Part shown: positions 1 through 10,294 of the stretch, in pieces
Layout of the letters: each line of letters starts with the position of its first letter
Numbering within the stretch: position 1 is the first letter of the stretch
NCBI RefSeq assembly: GCF_028473745.1
Contig: NZ_CP101137.1
Coordinates: 6,951,501-7,015,500, forward strand
Source of the DNA: Streptomyces sp. M92
Lineage (GTDB): Bacteria > Actinomycetota > Actinomycetes > Streptomycetales > Streptomycetaceae
DNA length: 64,000 bases
Direction of reading: 5' to 3'
Program-made: the position numbers and the translations under genes
Notes under the pieces: generated by a model
Databases searched by the model: none
Seen by the model: the letters and a program-made list of their open reading frames with translations, nothing else
What the model was told of the DNA's origin: nothing

Positions 1-2660
1 TCCGCCACGAGGCGCTCGACGGCGTCGACGGCCTCGCCGATGGCGGCCGGGTTCTGGCCACCGCCCTGGGCGACGTCCGGCTTGCCGCCACCGCCACCGC
101 CGAGCGTCTTGGCGGCGGTGCGCACCAGGTCGCCGGCCTTGAGCCCGCGGTCGCGGGCGGCGTCGTTGGTGGCGATGACGGTGAGGGGCTTGCCGTTCAC
201 CGTGGTGAACAGGGCGACGACCGCGGCCCGGCCGCCCTGGATACGGCCGCGCACGTCGAGGACGAGCTTGCGCAGGTCGTCGGCGGTGGTGCCGTCCGGG
301 ACCTGGCCGGTGACGACGGCCACGCCGCGTACGTCCTTGGCGGACTCGGCGAGACCGGCGGCGGCCTGGAGGACCTTCTCGGCGCGGAACTTCTCGATCT
401 CCTTCTCGGCGTCCTTGAGCTTGCCGAGCATGGCGGAGACCTTCTCGGGAAGCTCCTCCGGGCGGCCCTTGATCAGCTCCTGGAGCTGGGCGACGACCGT
501 GTGCTCGCGGGCCAGGAAGTTGTAGGCGTCCACGCCGACCAGGGCCTCGATACGGCGCACACCGGAGCCGATGGAGGACTCGCCGAGCAGCTTGACCAGG
601 CCGAGCTGGGCGGTGTTGTGCACGTGGGTGCCGCCGCACAGCTCCTTGGAGAAGTCGCCGATGGTGACGACGCGCACGCGCTCGCCGTACTTCTCGCCGA
701 ACTCGGCGATGGCGCCCTGCTTCTTGGCCTCGTCGATGCCCATGACCTCGGCCTGCACGTCCAGGTCGCGGGCGAGCACCGCGTTGATCTTCTGCTCGAC
801 GTCGGTCATCACGGCCGTGGGTACGGCGGACGGTGAGCCGAAGTCGAAGCGGAAACGGCCGGGCTGGTTCTCGGAACCGGCCTGGGCGGCCGTCGGGCCG
901 AGGGCGTCGCGCAGCGCCTGGTGGGTGAGGTGGGTGGCCGAGTGGGCGCGGGCGATGGCCTTGCGGCGCCGGTCGTCGATGGAGGCGTGGGCCTTGGCGC
1001 CGACGGTGATCTCGCCGACCTGGACGACACCCTTGTGGACGTAGACGCCCGGGACCGGCTTCTGGCAGTCGCGCACCTCGATGACGGCACCGGAGTCGAC
1101 CTTGATCCGGCCGGTGTCGCCGATCTGGCCGCCGCCCTCGGCGTAGAACGGGGTGCGGTCGAGGACGATCTCGACCTCGTCGCCCTCGGTGGCGGCCGGC
1201 GAGGAGGCGCCGTCGACGAGGATGCCGACGATCGTGGACTCGCTCTCGGTGTCCGTGTAGCCGACGAAGTCGGTGGCACCGGCCTGGTCGGCGATCTCGC
1301 GGTAGGCGCCGGCACCGGCGTGGCCGGTCTTCTTGGCCTGGGCGTCGGCCTTGGCGCGCTCCCGCTGCTCCTTCATCAGGCGCCGGAAACCGTCCTCGTC
1401 CACGGACAGCCCCTGCTCGGCGGCCATCTCCAGGGTGAGGTCGATCGGGAAGCCCCAGGTGTCGTGGAGCAGGAAGGCCTTGTCGCCGGCGAGGACGGTG
1501 CCGCCGGAGGCCTTGGTGTCGCTGACGGCGGTGTCGAGGATGTTGGTACCGGCCTTCAGCGTCTTGAGGAAGGCGTTCTCCTCGGCGAGGGCGACCTTCT
1601 CGATCCGCTCGCGGTCGGTGATCAGCTCGGGGTACTGCTGCCCCATCATGCCGATGACGACGTCGATCAGGTCCTTGACGACCGGGCCGGTGGCGCCGAG
1701 CAGGCGCATGTTGCGGATGGCGCGGCGCATGATGCGGCGCAGCACGTAGCCGCGGCCCTCGTTGCCCGGGGTGACGCCGTCGCCGATGAGCATCACGGAG
1801 GTGCGCATGTGGTCGGTGACCACGCGCAGGGAGACGTCCGAGGCCTGGGCGTCGCCGTAGGCCACGCCGGTCAGCTCGGTGGCCTTCTTGATGACGGCCA
1901 TGGAGGTGTCGATCTCGTACATGTTCTGCACGCCCTGCAGAATCATGGCGAGGCGTTCCAGGCCGAGGCCCGTGTCGATGTTCTTGCTCGGCAGCTCCCC
2001 GAGGATCTCGAAGTCCTCCTTGCCGATGCCCTCGCCCCGCTCGTACTGCATGAAGACGAGGTTCCAGATCTCCACGTACCGCTCGTCGTTGACGGCGGGG
2101 CCGCCCTCGGCGCCGAACTCGGGGCCGCGGTCGTAGTTGATCTCGGAGCAGGGGCCGCAGGGGCCGGGGACGCCCATGGACCAGTAGTTGTCCTTCTTGC
2201 CGAGGCGCTGGATGCGCTCGGAGGGGACGCCCACGACGTCGTGCCAGATGCGTTCGGCCTCGTCGTCGTCCTGGTAGACGGTGATCCACAGGCGCTCGGG
2301 GTCGAGGCCGTAACCGCCCTTGTCCTGGGCGCCGGTGAGCAGCTCCCAGGCGAGTTTGATGGCGCCTTCCTTGAAGTAGTCGCCGAAGGAGAAGTTGCCG
2401 CACATCTGGAAGAACGTGCCGTGGCGCGTGGTCTTGCCGACCTCTTCGATGTCCGGCGTGCGCACGCACTTCTGCACACTGGTGGCGCGGTCGAAGGGCG
2501 GCTTGACCTCACCCAGGAAGTAGGGCTTGAACGGCACCATGCCGGCCGGGACGAGGAGCAGAGTCGGGTCGTCCGCGATGAGCGACGCCGAAGGGACGAC
2601 GGTGTGACCGCGCTCCTCGAAGAAGCTCAACCAGCGGCGACGAATCTCGGCCGACTCCAT
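1..2660 (-). CDS. alaS: alanyl-tRNA synthetase (3' end beyond window)
   Basis: Charges tRNA-Ala in the cytoplasm and hydrolyses mischarged Ser/Gly-tRNA. The ATG is at 2658-2660 and 886 full codons are visible. The frame runs off the left edge without a stop; the family is about 890 aa, so only a few residues are missing. The class II catalytic core is at the N-terminus. The editing domain shows the metal-site motifs HSATH (about residue 572) and CGGTH (about 674). A glycine-rich GGGGGGKPD segment typical of the C-Ala domain lies just before the edge. The start overlaps the stop of the upstream gene (TGATG), so it is the last visible gene of a three-gene operon. Family assignment is secure. 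Confidence 0.98.
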   Translation of the reverse strand, partial: MESAEIRRRWLSFFEERGHTVVPSASLIADDPTLLLVPAGMVPFKPYFLGEVKPPFDRATSVQKCVRTPDIEEVGKTTRHGTFFQMCGNFSFGDYFKEGAIKLAWELLTGAQDKGGYGLDPERLWITVYQDDDEAERIWHDVVGVPSERIQRLGKKDNYWSMGVPGPCGPCSEINYDRGPEFGAEGGPAVNDERYVEIWNLVFMQYERGEGIGKEDFEILGELPSKNIDTGLGLERLAMILQGVQNMYEIDTSMAVIKKATELTGVAYGDAQASDVSLRVVTDHMRTSVMLIGDGVTPGNEGRGYVLRRIMRRAIRNMRLLGATGPVVKDLIDVVIGMMGQQYPELITDRERIEKVALAEENAFLKTLKAGTNILDTAVSDTKASGGTVLAGDKAFLLHDTWGFPIDLTLEMAAEQGLSVDEDGFRRLMKEQRERAKADAQAKKTGHAGAGAYREIADQAGATDFVGYTDTESESTIVGILVDGASSPAATEGDEVEIVLDRTPFYAEGGGQIGDTGRIKVDSGAVIEVRDCQKPVPGVYVHKGVVQVGEITVGAKAHASIDDRRRKAIARAHSATHLTHQALRDALGPTAAQAGSENQPGRFRFDFGSPSAVPTAVMTDVEQKINAVLARDLDVQAEVMGIDEAKKQGAIAEFGEKYGERVRVVTIGDFSKELCGGTHVHNTAQLGLVKLLGESSIGSGVRRIEALVGVDAYNFLAREHTVVAQLQELIKGRPEELPEKVSAMLGKLKDAEKEIEKFRAEKVLQAAAGLAESAKDVRGVAVVTGQVPDGTTADDLRKLVLDVRGRIQGGRAAVVALFTTVNGKPLTVIATNDAARDRGLKAGDLVRTAAKTLGGGGGGKPDVAQGGGQNPAAIGEAVDAVERLVA

Positions 2661-3016
2661 CAGTGGTCCTCATTCCGGTTGTACGAGTACGTCGTCTGCA
2701 CGTCGACGACGGACTTCGGGTCGTTGCGGTTCTCGATGGCGGCGTGGTGCCGCAGTGCGGGCAGTTCACGGTCGACGGGGGTGTTCAGCCCGAGCACGTC
2801 GTCCAGTTCGGCCTCCCGCTGGGCCATGTTCTCGCGGACGTCGAGGGCGAAGCCCACCGCGCGGTCCTTGAGCCGGGTGCCCGCGTCCAGCGCCTTGTTC
2901 GCCGCGGTCGCGGCGAGGCTGTCCGGGGTCAGCTGCTTGAGCTTCCGGTTGACCTTTGTGGTGGCCCACACACCGGCGGCGACACCGGTGCCGAACCAGA
3001 ACGTACGGCGGAACAT
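2660..3016 (-). CDS. small membrane-anchored protein, DUF6167-like
   Basis: 118 aa, function unknown. The N-terminus has one short hydrophobic segment ([15 protein letters not shown]), then a basic, helical cytoplasmic-type region, and the tail is polar (YSYNRNEDH). It resembles the actinobacterial DUF6167 proteins found immediately upstream of alaS. Its stop codon shares a base with the alaS ATG (TGATG) and its start lies 7 bp after the upstream gene, so translation is probably coupled. Placement next to alaS and a DUF948 protein is conserved in Streptomyces, but sequence gives no biochemical role. Confidence 0.85.
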   Translation of the reverse strand: MFRRTFWFGTGVAAGVWATTKVNRKLKQLTPDSLAATAANKALDAGTRLKDRAVGFALDVRENMAQREAELDDVLGLNTPVDRELPALRHHAAIENRNDPKSVVDVQTTYSYNRNEDH

Positions 3017-3023
3017 CGCTGGA

Positions 3024-3467
3024 TCAGTCCTTCTTCCGCTTCGTCCGCCGCGCGGCCGGGATCGTACGGCCGACGATCACGGTGCGCCGCGGCTGCTTGG
3101 CCGGGCCCGCGGGCACGTCCTCCTTGCGGCCGCCGAGTGCCCGGCGCACGCCGTACCCGAACGCGGCGACCTTGACCAGGGGGCCGCCGAAGGTGGAGGC
3201 CACGGTGGTGGACAGCGCCGAGGCGTTCGACGTGACCTCCTGGACGTCCGAGGCGATCGCGTCGACACGGTCGATCTGGGTCTGCGCGGAACGCACCGCC
3301 GACGAGGCGTCGGCCAGCAACGGGACGGCCTGGTCGGTCACGTCCGCCACCAGCTTGGTGGTCGCCCTGAGCGTCTGGGCCAGCCTCGCCAGTGCCACGG
3401 CGAGGAAGGAGACCAGGATCGCCCAGAAGACGGCCACCAGGATTCCGGCCACCTCGCCACCGGACAC
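3024..3467 (-). CDS. DUF948 membrane protein
   Basis: 147 aa from the GTG at 3465-3467, which has a GGGAG 11 nt upstream. The frame is open further upstream, but the extra 24 residues have no ribosome-binding site and are unlike the family. The N-terminal transmembrane helix (GILVAVFWAILVSFLAVALARL) is followed by a long amphipathic or coiled-coil region with heptad-like Ala/Val/Thr spacing and a very basic C-terminus (RRTKRKKD). This matches DUF948, single-pass proteins of unknown function. It is first in the operon with the DUF6167-like gene and alaS. Confidence 0.87.
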   Translation of the reverse strand: MSGGEVAGILVAVFWAILVSFLAVALARLAQTLRATTKLVADVTDQAVPLLADASSAVRSAQTQIDRVDAIASDVQEVTSNASALSTTVASTFGGPLVKVAAFGYGVRRALGGRKEDVPAGPAKQPRRTVIVGRTIPAARRTKRKKD

Positions 3468-3600
3468 TGTCGCACCCGCTCCCTGAAAGACGTGCCTGAA
3501 CATCAAAAAGTCGTGCACCGAGCCTATCGCGCCGGGCACGGGGCTCCGTACCGGATTACCGTCCGCGTCCTGGGGAGAACGTGCGAGTCGGGCGAAGCGA

Positions 3601-3630
3601 TTGTACGGAGTGAATACGGTTCAGTACGCT
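3601..3630 (+). promoter_or_regulatory. promoter giving a probable leaderless transcript
   Basis: TTGTAC (3601-3606), an 18-bp spacer and TACGCT (3625-3630) make a good vegetative-type promoter. The expected transcription start falls at about 3636-3640, and ATG begins at 3640. There is no Shine-Dalgarno before that ATG, so the mRNA is probably leaderless. Inferred from sequence only. Confidence 0.5.
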
Positions 3631-3639
3631 CCGTGTCTC

Positions 3640-5826
3640 ATGCGAGACCTTCGGCGCGACCGCATCCCCCACGGCAACCTCCCGCTGGAACTGGACGCCT
3701 TCGTGGGAAGAGCCGCGGAACTCGCGGAGCTGGTCCGGGCGCTGGGCTCGGGGCGGCTGGTGACGTTGACCGGGGCGGGCGGGGTCGGGAAGTCCCGGCT
3801 GGCGGTGCGGACGGCCGCGCGGTGCGCGCCCCGGGACGGCGTGTGGCGGGTGGAGCTGGCTCCGGTGCGCGACGAGGAGTTCGTCGACTACGCGGTGGTG
3901 GAGGCGCTGGGCCTGGTCGACCACACCACCCGGCTGCCGCGCGAGACGCTGCTGGCGCACCTCGCCGACCGGGAGCTGCTGCTGGTCCTGGACGGGGTCG
4001 AGCACCTGGTGGACGCCTGCGCCTCGCTGGTGGCCGAGCTGCTGGGCCGTGCCCCCGGGCTGCGGGTGCTGGCCGTGGGCCGCAGGCCGCTGGCGGTGGC
4101 CGGGGAGCGGGTGCTGCCGCTGGCTCCGCTGCGGCCGGAGGAGGCGGTGGAGCTGCTGGCGGTCCGGGCGGGGCAGCGGCACGCGGGCGCCGGCCGCGAC
4201 GCCCTGGACGAGGACCGGGAGGAGGTGCGCGAGCTGTGCCGGCGCCTGGACGGCATTCCGCTGGCCATCGAACTGGCGGCGGGCCGGCTGAGCGCGCTGT
4301 CCCCGCGGCAGATGCTGCAACGGCTGGACGACCGGTTCCGCCTGCTCACCGGCGGTGACCGCACCGCGCTCCCCCGCCACCGGACGCTGCGCACGGCGAT
4401 CGGCTGGAGTCACGAGCTGTGCACGCCCGGGGAGCGGCTGCTGTGGGCGCGGCTGTCGGTGTTCACGGGCTCGTTCGACCTGGAGGCGGCCGAGTACGTG
4501 TGCAGCGGTGACGGGCTGCCCGCCGACGAGGTGCTGGACGTCCTGTCCGCGCTGCTCGCCCAGTCCCTGCTGGCCCGCGAGGAGACCCCGGCCGGGGTGC
4601 GCTACCGGATGCTCGACACGGTGCGGGCCTACGGCGCCGACTGGCTGGAGGCGACGGGGGACGCGGCGCGGCTGCGGCGCCGGCACCGGGACTGGTTCGT
4701 GGGCCTGGCGACCTGGTGCGAGCTGGAGTGGTTCTCGCCGCGCCAGCTGGAGGTCGCCGCGCGGGTGGAGGCGGAGCTGCCGAATCTGCGCGGGGCCCTG
4801 GAGCACTCCTTGACCGAGCCGGACGAGGCGCACCTGGGCCAGTACCTCGCGGGCGCCCTGTGGTTCCACTGGGTCGGCTGCGGACGGCTGTCGGAGGGGC
4901 GGCGGTGGCTGGAGCAGGCGGTGCGGCTGGAGGCGGAGGGCACCGCGGGCGAGCAGTCCCGGCTCAAGGCGCTGTGGGTGCTCGGCTACGTGGCGGTCCT
5001 CCAGGGCGACACCGCGCACGCGTTCGCGGCGCTCCAGGAGTGCCGGGAGGAGGCCGAACGGTCGGCCAACCCGACGGCGGTGGCGTACGCGGAGCATCGC
5101 ACCGGTTGTCTGGCGCTGGTCACGGACGACATGCCGCGTGCGGAGACGCTGTTGCGCTCGGCGCTGCACCGCTACCGGGAGATCGGCGAGCTCAACAGCA
5201 ACGTCCTGATGGGGCAGGTTGAGCTGGCGATGACCCTGGCGTTCCAGGGCGACCTGCCGGACGCGGTGCGCCTGTGCGAGGACGTGCGCCGGGTGTGCGA
5301 GGACCACGGGGAGCGCTGGGCCCGGGGCTACGCCCTGTACGTGCTGGCCTACGCGGCCTGGAACGACGGCGAGCCGGCACGGGCCCGCGAGTTGCTGGTC
5401 GACTGTCTGCGCGGCGCGCACCGCTTTCGGGACCAGCTGGGATCGGTGCTGGCGGTGGAGCTGCTGGCCCTGGTCACCGTGGCGGAGGGCGACGCCGCGG
5501 AGGCGGCGGTGCTGCAGGGCGGGGCGGCGCTGATGTGGCCGTCGGTGGGGCTGCCGCTGTTCGGCTCGGCGCACTACAACGCGCCGCACGAGCTGTGCGA
5601 GGCGGCGGCGCGGGAGCAGCTGGGCGACGAGCGCTACGAGGAGTGCGTACGGCACGGGGCCCGGCTCGGCCGTCGGGAGGTGGTGACGCGGGCGCTCAGG
5701 CGGCCGGGGACGGCACCGGTCCCGCTGCCCGTGCCGCGCGGGAGCGCGCGCCGGGCCGCCGCGGGCGCGGGGACGGCGAAGCCCGCCGCCTCGCCCACCC
5801 GGAAGGGCGGGGAGACGGCGGGCTGA
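3640..5826 (+). CDS. NB-ARC/AfsR-like ATPase with TPR-type repeats, no DNA-binding domain
   Basis: 728 aa from ATG 3640; an upstream in-frame extension to 3601 overlaps the promoter and is unlikely. The Walker A motif GAGGVGKSRL lies near residue 45. LVLDGVEHL is a Walker B-like segment, and GIPLAIELAAGRL is the GxP motif of NB-ARC/AP-ATPases. The C-terminal half is helical and TPR-like, rich in paired A/L/Y positions. Relatives in Streptomyces are SARP or LuxR-family regulators, but here there is no N-terminal BTAD/OmpR domain and no C-terminal LuxR helix-turn-helix. The tail is Ala/Pro/Arg-rich and basic. It is probably a signalling ATPase or scaffold. It lies opposite to, and inside, an otherwise collinear rpsD-alaS block. 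Confidence 0.85.
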   Translation: MRDLRRDRIPHGNLPLELDAFVGRAAELAELVRALGSGRLVTLTGAGGVGKSRLAVRTAARCAPRDGVWRVELAPVRDEEFVDYAVVEALGLVDHTTRLPRETLLAHLADRELLLVLDGVEHLVDACASLVAELLGRAPGLRVLAVGRRPLAVAGERVLPLAPLRPEEAVELLAVRAGQRHAGAGRDALDEDREEVRELCRRLDGIPLAIELAAGRLSALSPRQMLQRLDDRFRLLTGGDRTALPRHRTLRTAIGWSHELCTPGERLLWARLSVFTGSFDLEAAEYVCSGDGLPADEVLDVLSALLAQSLLAREETPAGVRYRMLDTVRAYGADWLEATGDAARLRRRHRDWFVGLATWCELEWFSPRQLEVAARVEAELPNLRGALEHSLTEPDEAHLGQYLAGALWFHWVGCGRLSEGRRWLEQAVRLEAEGTAGEQSRLKALWVLGYVAVLQGDTAHAFAALQECREEAERSANPTAVAYAEHRTGCLALVTDDMPRAETLLRSALHRYREIGELNSNVLMGQVELAMTLAFQGDLPDAVRLCEDVRRVCEDHGERWARGYALYVLAYAAWNDGEPARARELLVDCLRGAHRFRDQLGSVLAVELLALVTVAEGDAAEAAVLQGGAALMWPSVGLPLFGSAHYNAPHELCEAAAREQLGDERYEECVRHGARLGRREVVTRALRRPGTAPVPLPVPRGSARRAAAGAGTAKPAASPTRKGGETAG

Positions 5827-5858
5827 GGTACCGCGGGTGTACTGCGCCGGGGCTGGGA

Positions 5859-6473
5859 TCAGCGGGCGTAGTACTCGACGACGAGCTGCTCGTCGCAGAT
5901 CACCGGGATCTCCTTGCGGTTCGGCTCACGGTCCAGGCGGAACGCCAGGGCCTTGAGGTTCACCTGGAGGTAGCGCGGGGTCTCGCCGTCGGGGGCGAAG
6001 CCGCCCTCACGAGCGATCGTGAAGAGGGTCTTCTCCTTGGAGCGCTCGCGCACCTGCACGACGTCGTCCGGACGGACGCGGAAGGACGGCTTGTCGACCT
6101 TCTGGCCGTTGACCTGGATGTGGCCGTGGACGACCATCTGGCGGGCCTGGTAGATCGTGCGGGCGATGCCCGAACGCAGGACCAGCGCGTCGAGACGGCG
6201 CTCGAGCTCGATGACCAGGGCCTCGCCGGTCTTCATGTTGGTCTTGGAGGCACGCTCGTAGGCGCGGACGAGCTGGCGCTCGCTGAGGTCGTACTGCGCG
6301 CGCAGACGCTGCTTCTCGAGCAGACGGACCTTGTAGTCCGAGTTCTGCTTGCGGCCGCGGCCGTGCTCACCCGGCGGGTAGGGGCGGGCCTCGAAGTACT
6401 TGACGGCCTTCGGCGTCAGCGCGATGCCGAGGGCACGCGACTTCTTGACCTTGGGGCGGGACTGGTTCGCCAC
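5859..6473 (-). CDS. rpsD: 30S ribosomal protein S4, cysteine-free form
   Basis: 204 aa, GTG start at 6471-6473 preceded by GGAAAGAG. Primary 16S rRNA-binding protein that nucleates 30S assembly. It contains the S4 RNA-binding fold ([10 protein letters not shown]... [14 protein letters not shown]) and ends in the usual VVEYYAR. The N-terminus ([16 protein letters not shown]) has no cysteines, so this is the zinc-independent C-minus paralogue type. No second S4 gene is visible in the window. A roughly 270-nt transcribed leader precedes it. Confidence 0.98.
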   Translation of the reverse strand: MANQSRPKVKKSRALGIALTPKAVKYFEARPYPPGEHGRGRKQNSDYKVRLLEKQRLRAQYDLSERQLVRAYERASKTNMKTGEALVIELERRLDALVLRSGIARTIYQARQMVVHGHIQVNGQKVDKPSFRVRPDDVVQVRERSKEKTLFTIAREGGFAPDGETPRYLQVNLKALAFRLDREPNRKEIPVICDEQLVVEYYAR

Positions 6474-6757
6474 TGTGTCTCTTTCCTAGTTCTCCGGCTT
6501 GTCAGGGTTGAGGGAGGTCGCAATCCGCAGCCGGGGAAACCCGCCGGGCCCGTGTTGGGACCTGCCGGGCAGCCGCTCCCCTGGTCTGGGCACATACGTG
6601 CAGCACGCGAGTGGCCCACCGACCTCTCCCGGAGCCCCGGGTGGTGGTGGGCTGCCCGCGACACCATCGACGGTGCGCGACGCTCCTGGAACCCCGAAGG
6701 GTTCCGGCCGGTTGTCCCGTTCTGACTGCACGGGACTCGGCACTCCGGGCGATTCTA
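6474..6757 (-). promoter_or_regulatory. rpsD promoter and long structured leader
   Basis: This 292-bp gap has no convincing gene. On the minus strand TAGAAT (6757-6752) is a strong -10 box just inside the end of the rarA region; the -35 is weak. Transcription from about 6745 would give a leader of about 270 nt with several GC hairpins, including GGAACC-CCGAAG-GGTTCC near 6689-6706. S4 autoregulates through leader binding in E. coli and Bacillus. That role here is inference. Confidence 0.4.
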
Positions 6758-6765
6758 CAGGCTGC

Positions 6766-8121
6766 TCAGGACCGCTTGCGACCGAGGTGCCCGCGGGTCC
6801 ACTCCACCGCGTCCGCGTACCGGGCCTCGGCGCCGTGCCGGGTCGGGGTGTAGTAGCTGCGGTCCTTCAGCTCGTCCGGGGCGTACTGCTGGGCGGCGAT
6901 GCCCTCCGGCAGGTCGTGCGGGTACACGTACCCCTGCCCGTGCCCGAGCTTTCCGGCGCCCTTGTAGTGGCTGTCGCGCAGGTGGGCCGGGACCGGCCCG
7001 GCGTGTCCCTTGCGCACGTCGTCCAGGGCGGCGCCGATGGCGGTGGTGGCGGCGTTGGACTTGGGGGCGAGGGCCAGGGCGATGGTGGCGTGGCTGAGGG
7101 TGAGGGCGGCCTCGGGAAATCCGATCATGGCGACGGCCTGGGCGGCGGCCACGGCGATCGGCAGGGCGTTCGGGTCCGCGAGGCCGATGTCCTCGCTGGC
7201 GGAGATCATCAGGCGGCGGGCGATGAAGCGGGGGTCCTCACCGGCCTCGATCATGCGGGCCAGGTAGTGCAGGGCGGCGTCCACGTCGGAGCCGCGGATG
7301 GACTTGATCAGGGCGCTGGCTACGTCGTAGTGCTGGTCGCCGTCGCGGTCGTACTTCACCGCGGCCCGGTCGACGGTCGCCTCCAGCGTCGCCAGGGTGA
7401 CCTCGGCCTCGTCCTGGTCGAGCGCGGCCCCGGCGGCGGCCTCCAGCGCCGTCAGCGCGCGACGGGCGTCGCCGCCGGCGATGCGCAGCAGGTGGTCCTC
7501 GGTGTCCTCGGGGAGCGTGACGGCCTCCCCCAGGCCGCGTGCGTCGGTCAGGGCGCGGCGCAGCAGGCCCCGGACGTCGTCGTCGGTGAGCGGTTCGAGG
7601 GTGAGGAGGAGGGAGCGGGACAGCAGGGGGGAGATCACCGAGAAGTACGGGTTCTCCGTGGTGGCGGCGATGAGGGTGACCCAGCGGTTCTCCACCGCCG
7701 GGAGGAGGGAGTCCTGCTGGGCCTTGCTGAAGCGGTGGATCTCGTCGAGGAAGAGGACGGTCTCCTTGCCGTACCCGCCGACCGCGCGGCGGGCGCCGTC
7801 GATGACCGCCCGGACCTCCTTGACGCCCGCGGTGATCGCCGACAGCTCCACGAAGCGCTTGTTGGTGGCCTTTGAGACGACGTACGCCAGCGTGGTCTTG
7901 CCGGTGCCGGGCGGTCCCCAGAGGATGACCGAGGAGGGGCCCGCGGGGCCGGAGCCGCCCTCTCCGACCAGTCGGCGCAGGGGGGAACCGGGCTTGAGCA
8001 GGTGCTGCTGGCCGACGACCTCGTCGAGGGTGCGCGGACGCATCCGCACGGCGAGAGGGCTGCCGGTCGGGTCCTTCTCCTGGCGTTCTTCTGCTGCGGC
8101 GGTGAACAGGTCGGGCTCCAC
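6766..8121 (-). CDS. rarA: replication-associated recombination ATPase RarA/MgsA
   Basis: 451 aa AAA+ ATPase acting at stalled replication forks. Walker A GPPGTGKT is at about 69-76, Walker B and DEIH at about 123-129, and sensor 1 TTENPYF follows. The C-terminal half carries the MgsA tetramerisation/helical domain ([25 protein letters not shown] and the [23 protein letters not shown]-type block). Length fits the family (about 430-450 aa). It is transcribed after the VKOR gene and ahead of rpsD, but rpsD has its own promoter. Confidence 0.95.
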   Translation of the reverse strand: MEPDLFTAAAEERQEKDPTGSPLAVRMRPRTLDEVVGQQHLLKPGSPLRRLVGEGGSGPAGPSSVILWGPPGTGKTTLAYVVSKATNKRFVELSAITAGVKEVRAVIDGARRAVGGYGKETVLFLDEIHRFSKAQQDSLLPAVENRWVTLIAATTENPYFSVISPLLSRSLLLTLEPLTDDDVRGLLRRALTDARGLGEAVTLPEDTEDHLLRIAGGDARRALTALEAAAGAALDQDEAEVTLATLEATVDRAAVKYDRDGDQHYDVASALIKSIRGSDVDAALHYLARMIEAGEDPRFIARRLMISASEDIGLADPNALPIAVAAAQAVAMIGFPEAALTLSHATIALALAPKSNAATTAIGAALDDVRKGHAGPVPAHLRDSHYKGAGKLGHGQGYVYPHDLPEGIAAQQYAPDELKDRSYYTPTRHGAEARYADAVEWTRGHLGRKRS

Positions 8122-8163
8122 GGACTGAACCCTAAATCACCGCACTGACAAGCGAGCCGCCCG

Positions 8164-8826
8164 TCAGCTGGTCCAGAAGTCCCACCAGCGGGTCAGGATC
8201 ATCATGCCGATGATCCCGATGTGCAGCACCGGCAGGACCCAGGTGAACTCGCCGAAGAAGCTCTTGAGCCAGCCCGGCGCGGGCAGGAAGCCCTTGCGGA
8301 CGTTGAAGGAGGTCACGTACCAGAACATGATGATCGTCGCGGCCCAGGCCAGGCAGCACCACAGGCACAGGGCATTGATCCGGTACAGCGACTGAAACTG
8401 CAGCCAGGTGACGAACCCGACACCGAACAAGCAGCCGACGTTGAAGGTCAGCCAGTACCAGCGCGGGAACCGGGCCCCGGCGAGCAGGCTCATGCCGACG
8501 CAGACGACGATGCCGTAGGTCACCAGGCCGAGCATCGGGTTGGGGAAGCCGAATACGGAGGCCTGGTCGCTCTCCATGATCGGTCCGCATGCGACGACGG
8601 GGTTGAGGCTGCACCCGGGCGTGAAGGTCTCGCCCGCCACCTTCGCCTCGAGCAGCTTGAACTTGTCGAGCGTGATGACCCACGCGGCGAGCACTCCGGC
8701 CGCCCCCGTGATCACCAGCAGCAGTGCGAGGGCGCGGCTGCCGCCCTCGGTACGCGGGGTGCGGGTGCCGGGGTCCGGCGCGGACTCTGCCACGGTGGAG
8801 ACGTCCTTCACTGTCGTCTTGCTCAT
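8164..8826 (-). CDS. vitamin K epoxide reductase (VKOR) family membrane protein
   Basis: 220 aa from the ATG at 8824-8826 (MSKTTVKD). The frame continues 20 codons upstream, but that part is Pro/Arg-rich and atypical. Four or five transmembrane helices. The conserved loop cysteine pair (CSLNPVVACG) and the active-site CxxC (CLWCC) before a helix are present. Actinobacterial VKOR homologues reoxidise DsbA-like thiol oxidoreductases with quinone as acceptor, supporting disulfide formation outside the membrane. No DsbA partner is adjacent; a DsbA-like protein at 49.5 kb lacks an export signal. Confidence 0.93.
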   Translation of the reverse strand: MSKTTVKDVSTVAESAPDPGTRTPRTEGGSRALALLLVITGAAGVLAAWVITLDKFKLLEAKVAGETFTPGCSLNPVVACGPIMESDQASVFGFPNPMLGLVTYGIVVCVGMSLLAGARFPRWYWLTFNVGCLFGVGFVTWLQFQSLYRINALCLWCCLAWAATIIMFWYVTSFNVRKGFLPAPGWLKSFFGEFTWVLPVLHIGIIGMMILTRWWDFWTS

Positions 8827-8971
8827 CACGCCGATTCCGTCACTGGAGGGTCGGACCTGCTTCGGGCAGGGGCCATTGTGCCGCACGGACCTGTATGACC
8901 ACCGTTCGATGAACCTATGAACGGGTCGGCGCTCACCCGGGAGCGGTGCGTTCCGGCCACCACCCGTTCCC

Positions 8972-9005
8972 CAGGGGCACGCGCGAGCGAATGCACGTGC
9001 CCCTG
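8972..9005 (-). terminator. hisS terminator hairpin
   Basis: CAGGGGCACG (8972-8981) pairs perfectly with CGTGCCCCTG (8996-9005) across a 14-nt loop, 16 bp after the hisS stop. Intrinsic terminators of Streptomyces often lack a U-run, as here. Confidence 0.6.
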
Positions 9006-9020
9006 GAGGGTGTCGCTACG

Positions 9021-10283
9021 CTAGCCGAGCCGCGACTCCAGCTCCGCGACGATCTCGTTGACACCGATCGCGGTCTGCTCGCCGGACTCCATGTCCTTGA
9101 GCTGGACGACGCCCTCGGCCAGGTCGCGCTCGCCCAGGACCAGGGTGTAGCGGGCGCCGGAGCGGTTGGCGGCCTTCATCGCGGCCTTCAGGCCCTTGCC
9201 GCCGTAGGAGAAGTCGGCGGCGACGCCGTTCTTGCGCAGCTCGGTGACCTTGGCGAACAGGATCCGGCGGGCCTCCTCGCCCAGCGGGACCGCGAAGACG
9301 GAGGTCGCGGACGGGATGTCCAGTTCGATCCCCTCCGCCTCCAGGGCGAGGACGGTGCGGTCGACGCCGAGGGCCCAGCCCACGGACGGGAGGGACGGGC
9401 CGCCGATCATCTCGGACAGGCCGTCGTAGCGGCCGCCGCCGCCCACCGCGGACTGCGAGCCGAGGCCGTCGTGGACGAACTCGAACGTCGTGCGGGTGTA
9501 GTAGTCCAGGCCGCGCACCAGCTTCGGGTCGTCCTCGAAGACGACGCCGGCCGCCGTGATCAGTTCGCGGACCTCCTCGTGGTACGCCTTGCAGGCGTCG
9601 CACAGGTAGTCGCGCAGCAGCGGGGCGTCGGTGAGCTGCTTCTGGACCTCCGGGCGCTTGTCGTCCAGGACGCGCAGCGGGTTGATCTCCGCGCGGCGCA
9701 GCGTGTCCTCGTCCAGGTCCAGGCCGCGCAGGAAGTCCTGGAGCGCGGCGCGGTAGACCGGGCGGCACTCCTTGTCGCCCAGGGAGTTGAGGAGGATGCG
9801 GAAGTTCCGCAGGCCCAGGGCGCGGTACGACTGGTCGGCGAGGATGATCAGTTCGGCGTCCAGCGCCGGGTCCTCCGCGCCGATCGCCTCGGCGCCGACC
9901 TGGGAGAAGTGGCGGTAACGGCCCTTCTGGGGGCGCTCGTAGCGGTACTGCGAGCCGGAGTACCAGACCTTGACCGGCAGGTTGCCCGCCTTGTGCAGGT
10001 TGGCCTCCAGGACCGCGCGCAGCACGGGAGCGGTGGTCTCCGGGCGCAGGGCGAGGCGGTCACCGCCCTTGGTCTCGAAGACGTACATCTCCTTGGTCAC
10101 GATGTCGGTCGACTCGCCGACACCGCGCGCGAAGAGCTCGACGTTCTCGAAGCCGGGCGTCTCGATGTAGCCGTAGCCGGAGTTGCGCAGCGGGGCGGCG
10201 ATCGCCTCGCGGACCGCCAGGAACTTGGCGGAGTCGGGCGGCAGCAGGTCGTACGTGCCCTTGGGGGCCTTGAAGGTGCTCAC
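9021..10283 (-). CDS. hisS: histidyl-tRNA synthetase
   Basis: 420 aa class II synthetase. Class II motif 2 region ([16 protein letters not shown]), the histidine-binding [12 protein letters not shown] motif and the [11 protein letters not shown] motif 3 region are visible, followed by the HGTP anticodon-binding domain. I chose the GTG at 10281-10283 ([15 protein letters not shown]) because the protein then begins as in homologues; the ribosome-binding site is weak (AGGA further upstream). It follows the metallo-hydrolase gene by 11 bp, so the two are likely cotranscribed. Confidence 0.97.
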   Translation of the reverse strand: MSTFKAPKGTYDLLPPDSAKFLAVREAIAAPLRNSGYGYIETPGFENVELFARGVGESTDIVTKEMYVFETKGGDRLALRPETTAPVLRAVLEANLHKAGNLPVKVWYSGSQYRYERPQKGRYRHFSQVGAEAIGAEDPALDAELIILADQSYRALGLRNFRILLNSLGDKECRPVYRAALQDFLRGLDLDEDTLRRAEINPLRVLDDKRPEVQKQLTDAPLLRDYLCDACKAYHEEVRELITAAGVVFEDDPKLVRGLDYYTRTTFEFVHDGLGSQSAVGGGGRYDGLSEMIGGPSLPSVGWALGVDRTVLALEAEGIELDIPSATSVFAVPLGEEARRILFAKVTELRKNGVAADFSYGGKGLKAAMKAANRSGARYTLVLGERDLAEGVVQLKDMESGEQTAIGVNEIVAELESRLG

Positions 10284-10294
10284 GGGAGGTCTCG

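Noticed and set aside
921-4358. 1145-codon plus-strand open frame across alaS, the DUF genes and the NB-ARC gene
   Set aside because: Antisense shadow caused by high GC: it spans several genes on the opposite strand, has low-complexity composition and no start signal. alaS in the opposite frame is full of family motifs.
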